A program made the translations under genes and the position numbers. The notes below the pieces were generated by a model, which had not been told where the DNA came from, made no database searches, and saw only the letters and a list, made by a program, of their open reading frames with translations. A stretch of DNA of 8,204 bases from an uncultured Oscillospiraceae bacterium (GTDB lineage: Bacteria > Bacillota > Clostridia > Oscillospirales > Ruminococcaceae), in the NCBI GenBank assembly GCA_900543295.1, contig UQQY01000104.1, positions 1 through 8,204 on the forward strand, read 5' to 3'. This document shows, one piece after another, positions 1 through 5,800 of this stretch (within the stretch, counting starts at the first letter, position 1; every line of letters starts with the position of its first letter).

Positions 1-41
1 TGTAAGCGACATATGCCGGAAACTATAAGGAGGTGAATGTT

Positions 42-320
42 ATGCCAAGAAGAGACGGAACTGGCCCAATGGGCGCAGGATCAATGGCCGGAAGAGGATT
101 AGGTTCATGCACAGGCGCTAACGCAGTTAAGTATGGTGCTGGTCTTGGACTGGGATTAGGTTTAGGACTTGCCTGCAGGCGTGGTTTTGGACGTGGCTTC
201 GGAAGAGGGTTTGCTATTAATCAGAACTCCTCCAAAACACAAAAAGAGCTGCTCCAAGAGCAAAAGGACGTGCTGAAAAATCGACTGGATGTCATTGATA
301 AGCAGTTAGAGAATTTGTGA
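42..320 (+). CDS. DUF5320-family small Gly/Arg-rich protein
   Basis: A 92-aa protein of unknown function. Its opening (MPRRDGTGPMGAGS...GRGLGSC) matches the characteristic N-terminus of DUF5320 proteins, which commonly sit beside DUF134, NifX-like and Mrp-type genes in anaerobes. After the N-terminal motif comes a low-complexity stretch of Gly-Leu dipeptides (about residues 35-43), then RGFG repeats (about 47-58), then a polar, probably coiled-coil tail rich in Lys, Gln and Glu. The ATG at 42 is preferred over the in-frame GTG at 33 because AAGGAGGTG (28-35) lies at a good distance from 42 and the GTG overlaps that site. Synonymous codons vary within the repeats, which suggests selection on the protein rather than recent DNA duplication. 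One Cys in each of the first two segments could be a metal contact, but this is not shown. It is the first gene of the operon visible here; the promoter is presumably upstream. Confidence 0.85.
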   Translation: MPRRDGTGPMGAGSMAGRGLGSCTGANAVKYGAGLGLGLGLGLACRRGFGRGFGRGFAINQNSSKTQKELLQEQKDVLKNRLDVIDKQLENL

Positions 321-325
321 GAGCA

Positions 326-361
326 GCAGAAGTAACCGGAGGACGCTCTGGTTATTTCTGT
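326..361 (+). promoter_or_regulatory. Strong intergenic hairpin between DUF5320 and DUF134
   Basis: Positions 326-341 pair with 346-361 around a four-base GACG loop, giving 16 consecutive pairs of which three are G-U wobbles (326/361, 332/355, 338/349). It occupies over half of the 63-nt intergenic gap and ends 8 nt before the DUF134 Shine-Dalgarno (GAGGTG, 370-375). No run of T follows, so a standard Rho-independent terminator is unlikely. An mRNA-stability or processing hairpin that sets the DUF5320:DUF134 ratio, or a protein-binding site, fits better. The structure is seen directly; the role is inference. Confidence 0.6.
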
Positions 362-383
362 CGTTAAGTGAGGTGAGGAAACT

Positions 384-818
384 ATGGCAAGACCAATTAA
401 ATGGAGAAGAGTTTGTTGCTTACCGGAAAGCAAGAGATTTGGCTCTTTAGACGCACCGTCAGATGTGGACAATATTGTCAAAATGACGGTTGATGAATAT
501 GAAACTATCAGGTTGATTGACCTAGAGGGATATACACAAGAAGAATGTGCCGCTCAAATGAACGTTGCGCGCTCAACGGTACAGGGAATATATTTCGAAG
601 CAAGGAAAAAGCTGGCTGACTCTTTGGTCAACGGCAAAATGTTGCTAATTGAAGGCGGCGAATATCAGCTCTGCGATGGCAGCGGGAACGGCTGTGGCAG
701 AGGTGGCTGTCGGCGTCATAGATGCGGAAGAGGTTTTGCGGAAGAGCCAGAAACCGAAAACAATTTAAATGCGAATAGAACGGAGGATTCAGATGAAAAT
801 AGCGATACCGGTAGATGA
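384..818 (+). CDS. DUF134 (UPF0251) family helix-turn-helix DNA-binding protein
   Basis: A 144-aa probable transcription regulator. The start MARPIKWRRV, the CCLPE motif (residues 11-15) and the F-x-P/A-rich linker are typical of DUF134/UPF0251. Residues 49-81 (GYTQEECAAQMNVARSTV and following) form a sigma-70 region-4-like helix-turn-helix. Beyond residue 95 is a Gly/Arg/Cys-rich tail with Cys97, Cys104, Cys109 and Cys114 plus His112, followed by an acidic end. Together with Cys11 and Cys12 these could bind a metal or Fe-S cluster, making the protein a redox or cluster sensor; that is inference. The Shine-Dalgarno is GAGGTG at 370-375. The last 26 nt overlap the start of the next gene. Its position ahead of the NifX and MinD genes is the usual DUF134 context and suggests local regulation of this operon. 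Confidence 0.88.
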   Translation: MARPIKWRRVCCLPESKRFGSLDAPSDVDNIVKMTVDEYETIRLIDLEGYTQEECAAQMNVARSTVQGIYFEARKKLADSLVNGKMLLIEGGEYQLCDGSGNGCGRGGCRRHRCGRGFAEEPETENNLNANRTEDSDENSDTGR

Positions 819-1158
819 ACAAAACTTGGAATCAAGTGTGTGCCCGTCCTTTGGGCGAGCTCCATATTTCCTTTTCTATAATACAGACACAAAAGAAAGC
901 TACTACCTTGATAACAGCGCTGTTGCCAGCCAGGGCGGAGCAGGCATCAGAGCTGCTCAAGTAATAGCTGACCACGGTGTTAAGGCACTGCTGACTCCAC
1001 GCTGCGGTGAAAATGCGGAAGAGGTTTTACGCAAGTCAGAGGTCCTGATCTATAAATCGATACCCGGAACCGTGCAGCAAAACATTGATGCCTTTATTGC
1101 TGAAAAGCTTATTTTGCTCAGTGATTTCCATCCGGGATTTCATGGCCATGAAAAGTAA
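793..1158 (+). CDS. NifX/NifB-type (ORP-like) dinitrogenase iron-molybdenum cofactor-binding domain protein
   Basis: A 121-aa single-domain protein of the NifX/NafY/orange-protein fold (PF02579 type), which binds metal-sulfur clusters such as FeMo-co precursors or the Mo-Cu cluster of Desulfovibrio ORP. Visible hallmarks are the opening beta strand MKIAIPVDE, the S-x-x-CPSFGRAPYF segment, a QGGAGIRAAQ helix start and the GVKALL strand. The C-terminus is His-rich (HPGFHGHEK). The ATG at 793 is chosen because CGGAGG (781-786) lies 6 nt upstream and it begins exactly at the domain; an in-frame ATG at 769 would add eight unrelated residues. The gene overlaps DUF134 by 26 nt and the next ATPase by 11 nt, so translation is likely coupled. 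Adjacent ferredoxin-ATPases suggest it receives or stores a cluster. The bound metal cannot be read from sequence. Confidence 0.88.
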   Translation: MKIAIPVDEQNLESSVCPSFGRAPYFLFYNTDTKESYYLDNSAVASQGGAGIRAAQVIADHGVKALLTPRCGENAEEVLRKSEVLIYKSIPGTVQQNIDAFIAEKLILLSDFHPGFHGHEK

Positions 1159-2029
1159 GGGTGTAAAAATCGCCATACTGAGCGGCAAAGGCGGTACAGG
1201 CAAAACACTGGTATCCGTTAATTTAGCTTCAATTGCCGAGAAATCTGTCTATATTGATTGTGACGTTGAAGAGCCCAATGGTCATTTGTTTTTTAAGCCT
1301 GAGAAGGTCCGGGAAGAAATAATTTCTGTAAAAATACCAGTCATCAACGAAAGTTTATGCAACGGCTGCCGCAAATGCGTTGATTTTTGTAAATTCAATG
1401 CGCTTGCCTTCATAAAGAACAAACCGTATGTTTTTGAAGAGGTGTGCCACTCCTGTGGCGGCTGTATGCTGCTCTGCCCGGAAAAAGCAATTGGAGAACA
1501 AGAAAAGCCAATTGGTAAAGTACAAAGAGGCTTTTCCGGTAATGTAAGCGTTCATACCGGGATAATGAATACAGGTGAAGCATCCGGAATACCGATCATA
1601 AAAAAGCTTCTTAACGAAAGCCTCTCAGGTAAAGAGCTTCCCGTCTTTATCGACTGCCCTCCGGGGAGCGCCTGTATCGTCATGGAAAGCATCAAGGATG
1701 CGGATTATTGCATACTCGTTGCTGAACCTACGGTTTTCGGTGTTCATAACCTCAGCATGGTCTATGATTTGGTAAGGCTGTTTAAAAAGCCGCACGGAGT
1801 TGTGCTGAACAAATGCCTTGACGGAGAGAACCCTGCGGAAACATTCTGCATGGAAAATAATATTCTCATATTGGGTAGGATACCGTTTGACAATGAACTT
1901 GGAACGTTAAATTCTGACGCTAAAATAGCCGCAAGGGAAAGCAAACGATATAAGGCTTTATTCTCTTCTCTGCTTGAAACTGTGATGAAGGAGGTGCGGC
2001 ATGAAACAACTGTTAATCCTCAGCGGTAA
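1148..2029 (+). CDS. MinD/ParA-superfamily ATPase with inserted 2x[4Fe-4S] ferredoxin domain (first paralogue)
   Basis: A 293-aa cytosolic ATPase of the type found in ORP clusters ('P-loop ATPase containing an inserted ferredoxin domain'). The deviant Walker A is SGKGGTGKT (residues 12-20, signature Lys14). IDCDVEEPN follows at 36-44. Two four-Cys clusters follow: Cys71/74/77/81 and Cys100/103/106/110 (the latter with the usual Pro after the last Cys; Cys81 is followed by Lys instead). A Walker-B/switch motif DCPPGS starts at Asp169, and the C-terminal half continues to LGRIPFD. The start is either ATG 1148 or ATG 1142; a weak GGGA at 1134-1137 suits 1148 better, and both lie inside the end of the NifX gene. 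Long upstream in-frame extension to 1085 is rejected as overlap with NifX. It overlaps its paralogue by 29 nt. The pair probably forms a heterodimer coupling ATP hydrolysis to Fe-S electron or cluster transfer (inference). Confidence 0.92.
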   Translation: MKSKGVKIAILSGKGGTGKTLVSVNLASIAEKSVYIDCDVEEPNGHLFFKPEKVREEIISVKIPVINESLCNGCRKCVDFCKFNALAFIKNKPYVFEEVCHSCGGCMLLCPEKAIGEQEKPIGKVQRGFSGNVSVHTGIMNTGEASGIPIIKKLLNESLSGKELPVFIDCPPGSACIVMESIKDADYCILVAEPTVFGVHNLSMVYDLVRLFKKPHGVVLNKCLDGENPAETFCMENNILILGRIPFDNELGTLNSDAKIAARESKRYKALFSSLLETVMKEVRHETTVNPQR

Positions 2030-2881
2030 GGGCGGCACTGGGAAAACGACGATAGCCAGCGCTTTTATCAAGCTTTCAGTCGCCAAAGCCTATGCCGATT
2101 GCGATGTCGACGCACCCAACCTCCATCTAATTATGGCACAGAACTCTGAGCCGGAACGAACAGACTATTTCGGTATGCCAAAAGCTGAAATAGATGTAGA
2201 TAAATGCATTGAATGTGGACTATGCAAAGAAAACTGTCGGTTTGATGCAATTTCCGATGAGAACGGCTTTAAGGTTGACTCCTTTGCCTGTGAAGGCTGC
2301 GGGGTTTGTGAAGCTGTCTGCCCTGCTGACGCTGTTTCCTTGAAACCCGCCGTTGCGGGAGAACTGATGCTGTATGCTGACAACAACAAAGTCTTTTCAA
2401 CGGCACAGTTGAAAATGGGAAGCGGTACCTCAGGAAAACTTGTAACCGAAGTTAAAAAACAACTGCAGCGAGCGCGGATACCAAGCTGGCTATTATTGAC
2501 GGTTCTCCCGGCATAGGCTGTCCTGTCATCGCTTCTCTCAGCGGAGTTAATATGGTCTTGATTGTTGCGGAGCCATCTATTTCGGGAATCAGTGATATGG
2601 AGCGCATCATAAAAACGGCGGAAACGTTCCGGACAAAGATTGGAGTCTGTATCAATAAGCACGACACCAATTCCGCAAATACAGAAAAGATCGAGGAATT
2701 CTGCAAAGAAAAAGGCCTGCCGTTTACAGGGAGGATACCATTTGACCCAGAGGCTGTAAAAGCAATCAATAACGGACAAACCATAGTGGATGTTGATTGC
2801 CCCTCCGGATCTGCCGTAAAAGAGGTCTTTAACAGCACCATGAAGTTGCTATTCAAAGAAAGTAACGGTGCTGAAACATGA
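2001..2881 (+). CDS. MinD/ParA-superfamily ATPase with ferredoxin insert (second paralogue), frameshifted as read
   Basis: Paralogue of the preceding gene, broken in this sequence. The first frame (2001-2516) has Walker A SGKGGTGKT (residues 8-16), DCDVDAPN (33-40), and two four-Cys sets, Cys69/72/75/79 and Cys97/100/103/107, then runs into 20 unrelated residues and a stop. The -1 frame carries the missing half: TTAASADTKLAIIDGSPGIG and onward to GRIPFDPEAV, ending at 2881. The join is the A-run 2454-2459; one extra A there gives an intact 293-aa protein, matching the paralogue's length. The fragment from ATG 2552 alone would lack the DGSPGIG motif, so it is not a credible separate gene. The start at 2001 has AAGGAGGTG at 1988-1996. 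The TGA overlaps the next ATG (ATGA). Sequencing error is the simplest explanation; recent mutation or non-canonical frameshifting are alternatives. Confidence 0.88.
2454..2460 (+). other. Frameshift site in an A6 run of the second MinD-type ATPase
   Basis: Upstream of this A-run the 2001 frame encodes the ferredoxin half; downstream only the -1 frame encodes the conserved DGSPGIGCPV half. Seven A's instead of six would join them as V-K-K-T-T-A-A. The run is phased AAA|AAA|C in the upstream frame, so it is not the canonical X_XXY_YYZ slippery heptamer. A one-base deletion or a homopolymer under-call is therefore more likely than programmed frameshifting. Confidence 0.75.
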
Positions 2882-3708
2882 TAGTAAAGGTTTTATCAGA
2901 AAACACAACATCTTCAGATAAGCTTGGCAGCGAACACGGCTTAAGCCTTTACATTGAAACTGGAACCCACAAGATTCTGTTTGATACGGGCGCAAGCGGA
3001 CTTTTTGCCGAAAATGCCGAAAAGATGGGCGTCGATCTAACAAAGGTTGACTTGGCGGTGATTTCTCATGGCCACTATGACCACGGCGGTGGCTTAAAAA
3101 CATTCCTCTGCGTCAACAGCCAGGCCAAGGTCTACCTGCATAAAAAGGCGTTTGAACCGCATTACGCGAACAGGCCGGGTGGCGTAAAAGCGTATATTGG
3201 GCTGGACGAGTCGCTGCTTCCGAATGAGCGATTTGTATTCTGTGGTGACCACTTTGTGATTGACCACGAACTTGAATTATTTTCCGGCATTGAGTCCAAA
3301 AGGCTTGTCCCTTCAGGAAACCTTGACTTGTTTATGAAAGATGGAACTGCTTTTGTGCAGGACAATTTCGCACATGAACAAAACCTGATTATAAGCGAAA
3401 ACGGCAAAACCCTGCTGATCGCGGGATGTGCGCACAACGGAATAATTAACATTATCGATCAATTCAATGTAGAAAAAGGCTACCTACCCGATTACGTTAT
3501 CGGAGGATTTCATCTTTACAACCACGGGACAAAACAAAATGAGGCTCCGAATGTTGTGGATGAGCTTGGGAATATTCTGCTGGAGACCCACTCGCAATAT
3601 TACACCTGCCACTGTACAGGCATTGAATCCTATAACCGATTGAAAACTGTTATGGGTGAAAATATCGACTATATATCCACTGGAGAGCAATTAACAATAT
3701 ACATGTAA
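2878..3708 (+). CDS. Metallo-beta-lactamase-fold hydrolase (COG1237-like)
   Basis: A 276-aa cytosolic metal-dependent hydrolase. It shows the MBL motif HGHYDHGGG at residues 64-72 (metal ligands His64, His66, Asp68, His69), the preceding FDTG strand (35-38), AGCAHNGI with a further ligand-type His, GGFHL, and YTCHCTG near the C-terminus. The HGHYDHGGGL and CHCTG combination fits the COG1237 group, annotated elsewhere as 7,8-dihydropterin-6-yl-methyl-4-(beta-D-ribofuranosyl)aminobenzene 5'-phosphate synthase-like. The true substrate is unknown here, and that family name is often over-transferred. The ATG overlaps the previous stop as ATGA, so translation is coupled to the ATPase gene. No redox flavodoxin domain follows, so it is not a flavo-diiron protein. 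The cluster context suggests an auxiliary role in the metal-sulfur module, but no direct link can be read. Confidence 0.88.
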   Translation: MIVKVLSENTTSSDKLGSEHGLSLYIETGTHKILFDTGASGLFAENAEKMGVDLTKVDLAVISHGHYDHGGGLKTFLCVNSQAKVYLHKKAFEPHYANRPGGVKAYIGLDESLLPNERFVFCGDHFVIDHELELFSGIESKRLVPSGNLDLFMKDGTAFVQDNFAHEQNLIISENGKTLLIAGCAHNGIINIIDQFNVEKGYLPDYVIGGFHLYNHGTKQNEAPNVVDELGNILLETHSQYYTCHCTGIESYNRLKTVMGENIDYISTGEQLTIYM

Positions 3709-3721
3709 GGAGTCAGAAACA

Positions 3722-4921
3722 ATGAGCGAAAAATGCAATCAAAGCTGCAGCAGCTGCGAAGAAGACTGCACAGACAGGAAAGAAGCAAAGACCGATTTCA
3801 GAGAAAAGCCGCATGAGCTGAGCAACATCAAAAAGGTTATTGGCGTTGTCAGCGGTAAGGGCGGAGTCGGCAAATCATCGGTAACCTCCATGCTTGCTGT
3901 TACAATGAAAAGAATGGGATATAACGTTGCTATACTCGATGCGGACGTTACCGGACCCTCTATTCCGAAAGCGTTCGGCATAAAAGATAAGGCTACGGGC
4001 AGCGAATTCGGTTTGTATCCTTTGAAAAGCAAGACGGGGATTGATATTATGTCGATCAATCTCCTCCTTGAGAACGACACTGATCCAGTTATTTGGAGGG
4101 GACCAATTCTCGGCAATACAGTAAAGCAGTTCTGGACAGATGTTATTTGGGGCGACGTGGACTTCATGTTCATCGACATGCCTCCCGGAACCGGAGATGT
4201 ACCCCTGACCGTTTTCCAGTCTTTAGCCATTGATGGAATTATTATCGTAACCTCCCCGCAGGAACTTGTTTCGATGATCGTGTCAAAAGCGGTTAAGATG
4301 GCGGAGATGATGAGCATTCCAGTTCTCGGCTTGGTTGAAAATATGTCCTATTTTAAATGCCCTGATAACGATAAGGAATACAAAATATTCGGTGAAAGTC
4401 ATATTGACGAAATCGCTGAAAAGCATAACCTTAAGGTTCTTGCCAAGCTCCCTATCGATCCTAAGATTTCAGCCGCCTGTGATAAAGGCATGATTGAACT
4501 CTTTGATGGGGACTGGTTCGATAATATATCAAAAATACTTGAAAGTTCGGAGGGAAAAGAAATGATGAAAATAGCAGTTGCTGGTGAAGGTAAAAATGTA
4601 ACGGAACACTTTGGACATTGCGTAAACTTCCTGATTTACAGTGTTGAAAACGGAAATATCACAAATGAAGAGTCTATACCGAACCCTGGTCACAAGCCCG
4701 GCTTCCTACCCAATTTCCTTGCTGATCGCGGTGTAAATGTCATCATCAGCGGCGGTATGGGCGGAGGCGCGGTTGATATCTTCAATGAAAGGAATGTCGA
4801 GGTCGTTGTGGGTGCTTCCGGCGATGCGAAAACCGCCGTTTTAAACTTTCTGAAGGGCGAGCTAAAGACGACAGGTTCCGTCTGCCACGAGCATCAGCAT
4901 CATGATGAGTGCGGCGAATAA
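3722..4921 (+). CDS. mrpORP: MrpORP: Mrp/NBP35-family Fe-S carrier ATPase fused to a C-terminal ORP/NifX domain
   Basis: A 399-aa two-domain protein. The N-terminus has Cys5/Cys9/Cys12/Cys16, resembling the N-terminal cluster site of NBP35-type carriers. The ATPase domain has deviant Walker A GKGGVGKS (45-52), LDADVTGPS, WRGP, and Walker B FIDMPPGTGD around Asp152. The usual Mrp C-x-x-C at the dimer interface reads CPDN here (Cys213, Asn216), so the second Cys is absent. From about residue 281 a complete ORP/NifX domain begins (MMKIAVAGEGKNVTEHFGHC), ending in a His/Cys-rich tail (CHEHQHHDEC). Family knowledge: MrpORP of Desulfovibrio binds Fe-S clusters and belongs to the ORP set. The start at 3722 has AAGGAG at 3707-3712, overlapping the previous stop. 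An internal Shine-Dalgarno precedes the ORP domain. The NifU-like gene starts 9 nt downstream, suggesting scaffold-to-carrier transfer. Confidence 0.92.
   Translation: MSEKCNQSCSSCEEDCTDRKEAKTDFREKPHELSNIKKVIGVVSGKGGVGKSSVTSMLAVTMKRMGYNVAILDADVTGPSIPKAFGIKDKATGSEFGLYPLKSKTGIDIMSINLLLENDTDPVIWRGPILGNTVKQFWTDVIWGDVDFMFIDMPPGTGDVPLTVFQSLAIDGIIIVTSPQELVSMIVSKAVKMAEMMSIPVLGLVENMSYFKCPDNDKEYKIFGESHIDEIAEKHNLKVLAKLPIDPKISAACDKGMIELFDGDWFDNISKILESSEGKEMMKIAVAGEGKNVTEHFGHCVNFLIYSVENGNITNEESIPNPGHKPGFLPNFLADRGVNVIISGGMGGGAVDIFNERNVEVVVGASGDAKTAVLNFLKGELKTTGSVCHEHQHHDECGE
4549..4554 (+). promoter_or_regulatory. Internal ribosome binding site for a free ORP domain
   Basis: GGAGGG lies 7 nt before the in-frame ATG at 4562 (another ATG follows at 4565), exactly at the linker between the Mrp and ORP domains. 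It encodes Ser-Glu-Gly of the linker. Translation from here would give a stand-alone ORP/NifX protein of about 119 aa ending at 4921. The site and spacing are seen; use in the cell is inference. Confidence 0.5.
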
Positions 4922-4930
4922 GGTAACGCT

Positions 4931-5314
4931 ATGTCTATCGGACTGTTTACAGATGAAGTGATAGATCATTTTTCCAACCCGCGTAATGCCGGTGAAATGG
5001 AAGATGCGAATGGGATAGGCGATGCTGGAGATCCCGGCTGCGGCGACACCATGAGACTCTATATAAAGGTTGAAGATGATCTCATTAAAGACGTCAGCTT
5101 CAAAATTTGCGGCTGTGTCGCCGCGCTTGCTTCCGCCAGTGTCACAACTGTTCTTGTCAAAGGCAAAACAATTGATGAGGCGCTTATGATAACGAACACG
5201 GATATCTCAGATGCTCTGGGCGGATTACCTGAGCAGAAGCTGCACTGTTCTGTACTGGGAGCAGAAGCTATCCGAAACGCAGTTGCGGATTACAGAAGTA
5301 AAATAACAATTTAG
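4931..5314 (+). CDS. NifU/IscU-like iron-sulfur cluster scaffold protein
   Basis: A 127-aa protein of the IscU/NifU N-terminal scaffold family, the usual size for a single-domain scaffold. It opens with the expected helix and FSNPRNAGEM motif (14-23). The three cluster-ligand cysteines are in place: Cys37 in DPGCGD (34-39, with the modulating Asp39), Cys62 in CGCVAALASAS (60-70), and Cys106 in LHCSVLG (104-110) with the neighbouring His105. There is no C-terminal Nfu or 2Fe-2S domain, so it is not a full NifU. A weak AAGG at the end of the mrpORP stop precedes the start by a few bases, implying translational coupling. No dedicated cysteine desulfurase is in this window, so sulfur is supplied from elsewhere. 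Its likely role is to build clusters handed to MrpORP or the ferredoxin-ATPases. Confidence 0.92.
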   Translation: MSIGLFTDEVIDHFSNPRNAGEMEDANGIGDAGDPGCGDTMRLYIKVEDDLIKDVSFKICGCVAALASASVTTVLVKGKTIDEALMITNTDISDALGGLPEQKLHCSVLGAEAIRNAVADYRSKITI

Positions 5315-5326
5315 GAGCAAAAGCCT

Positions 5327-5800
5327 ATGACAATTGCGCTTTATGTGATTGCTTTTTCCGCTTTAACGGTTTCCTTTTTTAAGAGCAGAGAGAAAACTCT
5401 CCTTGCTCTTAAAAAAGCATGGAAGTCATTTGAGAATATACTTCCACAATTTTTATCAATCCTCATTATTATTGGTATGATGTTGGCTATTCTTACGCCT
5501 GAGCAGATATCAAAATTACTTGGCAGCGAGTCCGGATGGTATGGTGTGCTGATTGCGGCGGTGATAGGCTCGATTACCCTTATCCCTGGATTTGTAGCCT
5601 TTCCGCTGGCCGCTGCCCTATTAAAAAGCGGTGCTGGCTATATGCAGATAGCTGCATTCGTATCAACCCTTATGATGGTTGGTATAGTAACAATGCCTGT
5701 AGAAATCAGTTATTTCGGTAAAAAAGCAACAATTGTTAGAAATGTCGCGGCATTCGGATTCTCTTTCATCGTGGCACTGGTTATGGGGGTGTTATTATGA
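5327..5800 (+). CDS. Half-size permease, COG0701 / UPF0718 family (first half)
   Basis: A 157-aa integral membrane protein. Hydrophobic segments lie near residues 1-18, 39-57, 71-99, 106-124 and 138-157. A cytoplasmic Lys/Arg-rich stretch (19-33) follows the first segment. The third segment holds a GFVAFPLAAALLKSG motif (88-102), which has a counterpart in the next gene. COG0701 permeases (including ArsP-type) usually run to 300 aa or more with two related halves; this protein covers only one. Shine-Dalgarno TTAGGAG overlaps the stop of the NifU-like gene. The TGA overlaps the next gene's ATG (ATGA), pointing to 1:1 synthesis and a heteromeric transporter. The substrate is unknown; a metal(loid), sulfur species or thiol compound would fit the neighbours, but this is inference. 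Confidence 0.82.
   Translation: MTIALYVIAFSALTVSFFKSREKTLLALKKAWKSFENILPQFLSILIIIGMMLAILTPEQISKLLGSESGWYGVLIAAVIGSITLIPGFVAFPLAAALLKSGAGYMQIAAFVSTLMMVGIVTMPVEISYFGKKATIVRNVAAFGFSFIVALVMGVLL

Noticed and set aside
1..36. Tail of an upstream coding sequence open from base 1 to TGA 34-36
   Set aside because: Only 11 residues, with no recognisable motif and overlapping the Shine-Dalgarno of the DUF5320 gene; an open frame this short is expected by chance.
33..41. GTG start for the DUF5320 protein
   Set aside because: It overlaps the AAGGAGGTG ribosome site that serves ATG 42, and the family begins at MPRRDGTGP.
138..213. DNA tandem repeat in the Gly-Leu / Arg-Gly-Phe region
   Set aside because: The repeats are clear in the protein, but codons differ between units, so there is no true DNA-level tandem repeat to annotate.
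1085..1147. N-terminal extension of the first ATPase to ATG 1085
   Set aside because: These bases encode the conserved end of the NifX-like gene in another frame; the extension has no Shine-Dalgarno and the domain begins after 1148.
2454..2460. Programmed -1 frameshift at the first A-run
   Set aside because: The run is phased AAA|AAA|C in the reading frame, not X_XXY_YYZ, so tandem slippage would mispair; deletion or base-call error is more likely.
2165..2779. Long minus-strand open frame (204 codons) antisense to the second MinD-type ATPase
   Set aside because: It mirrors the codon pattern of the plus-strand gene, has no recognisable domain, and the plus strand carries clear Walker and Cys motifs over the same bases.
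2552..2881. Separate short gene starting at ATG 2552
   Set aside because: The same frame upstream of 2552 encodes the conserved DGSPGIGCPVIASLSG segment, so this is the second half of the ATPase, not an independent start.
3739..4317. Minus-strand open frame (192 codons) antisense to mrpORP
   Set aside because: Serine/proline-rich composition typical of antisense shadows and no recognisable motif; the plus strand is a conserved Mrp domain.
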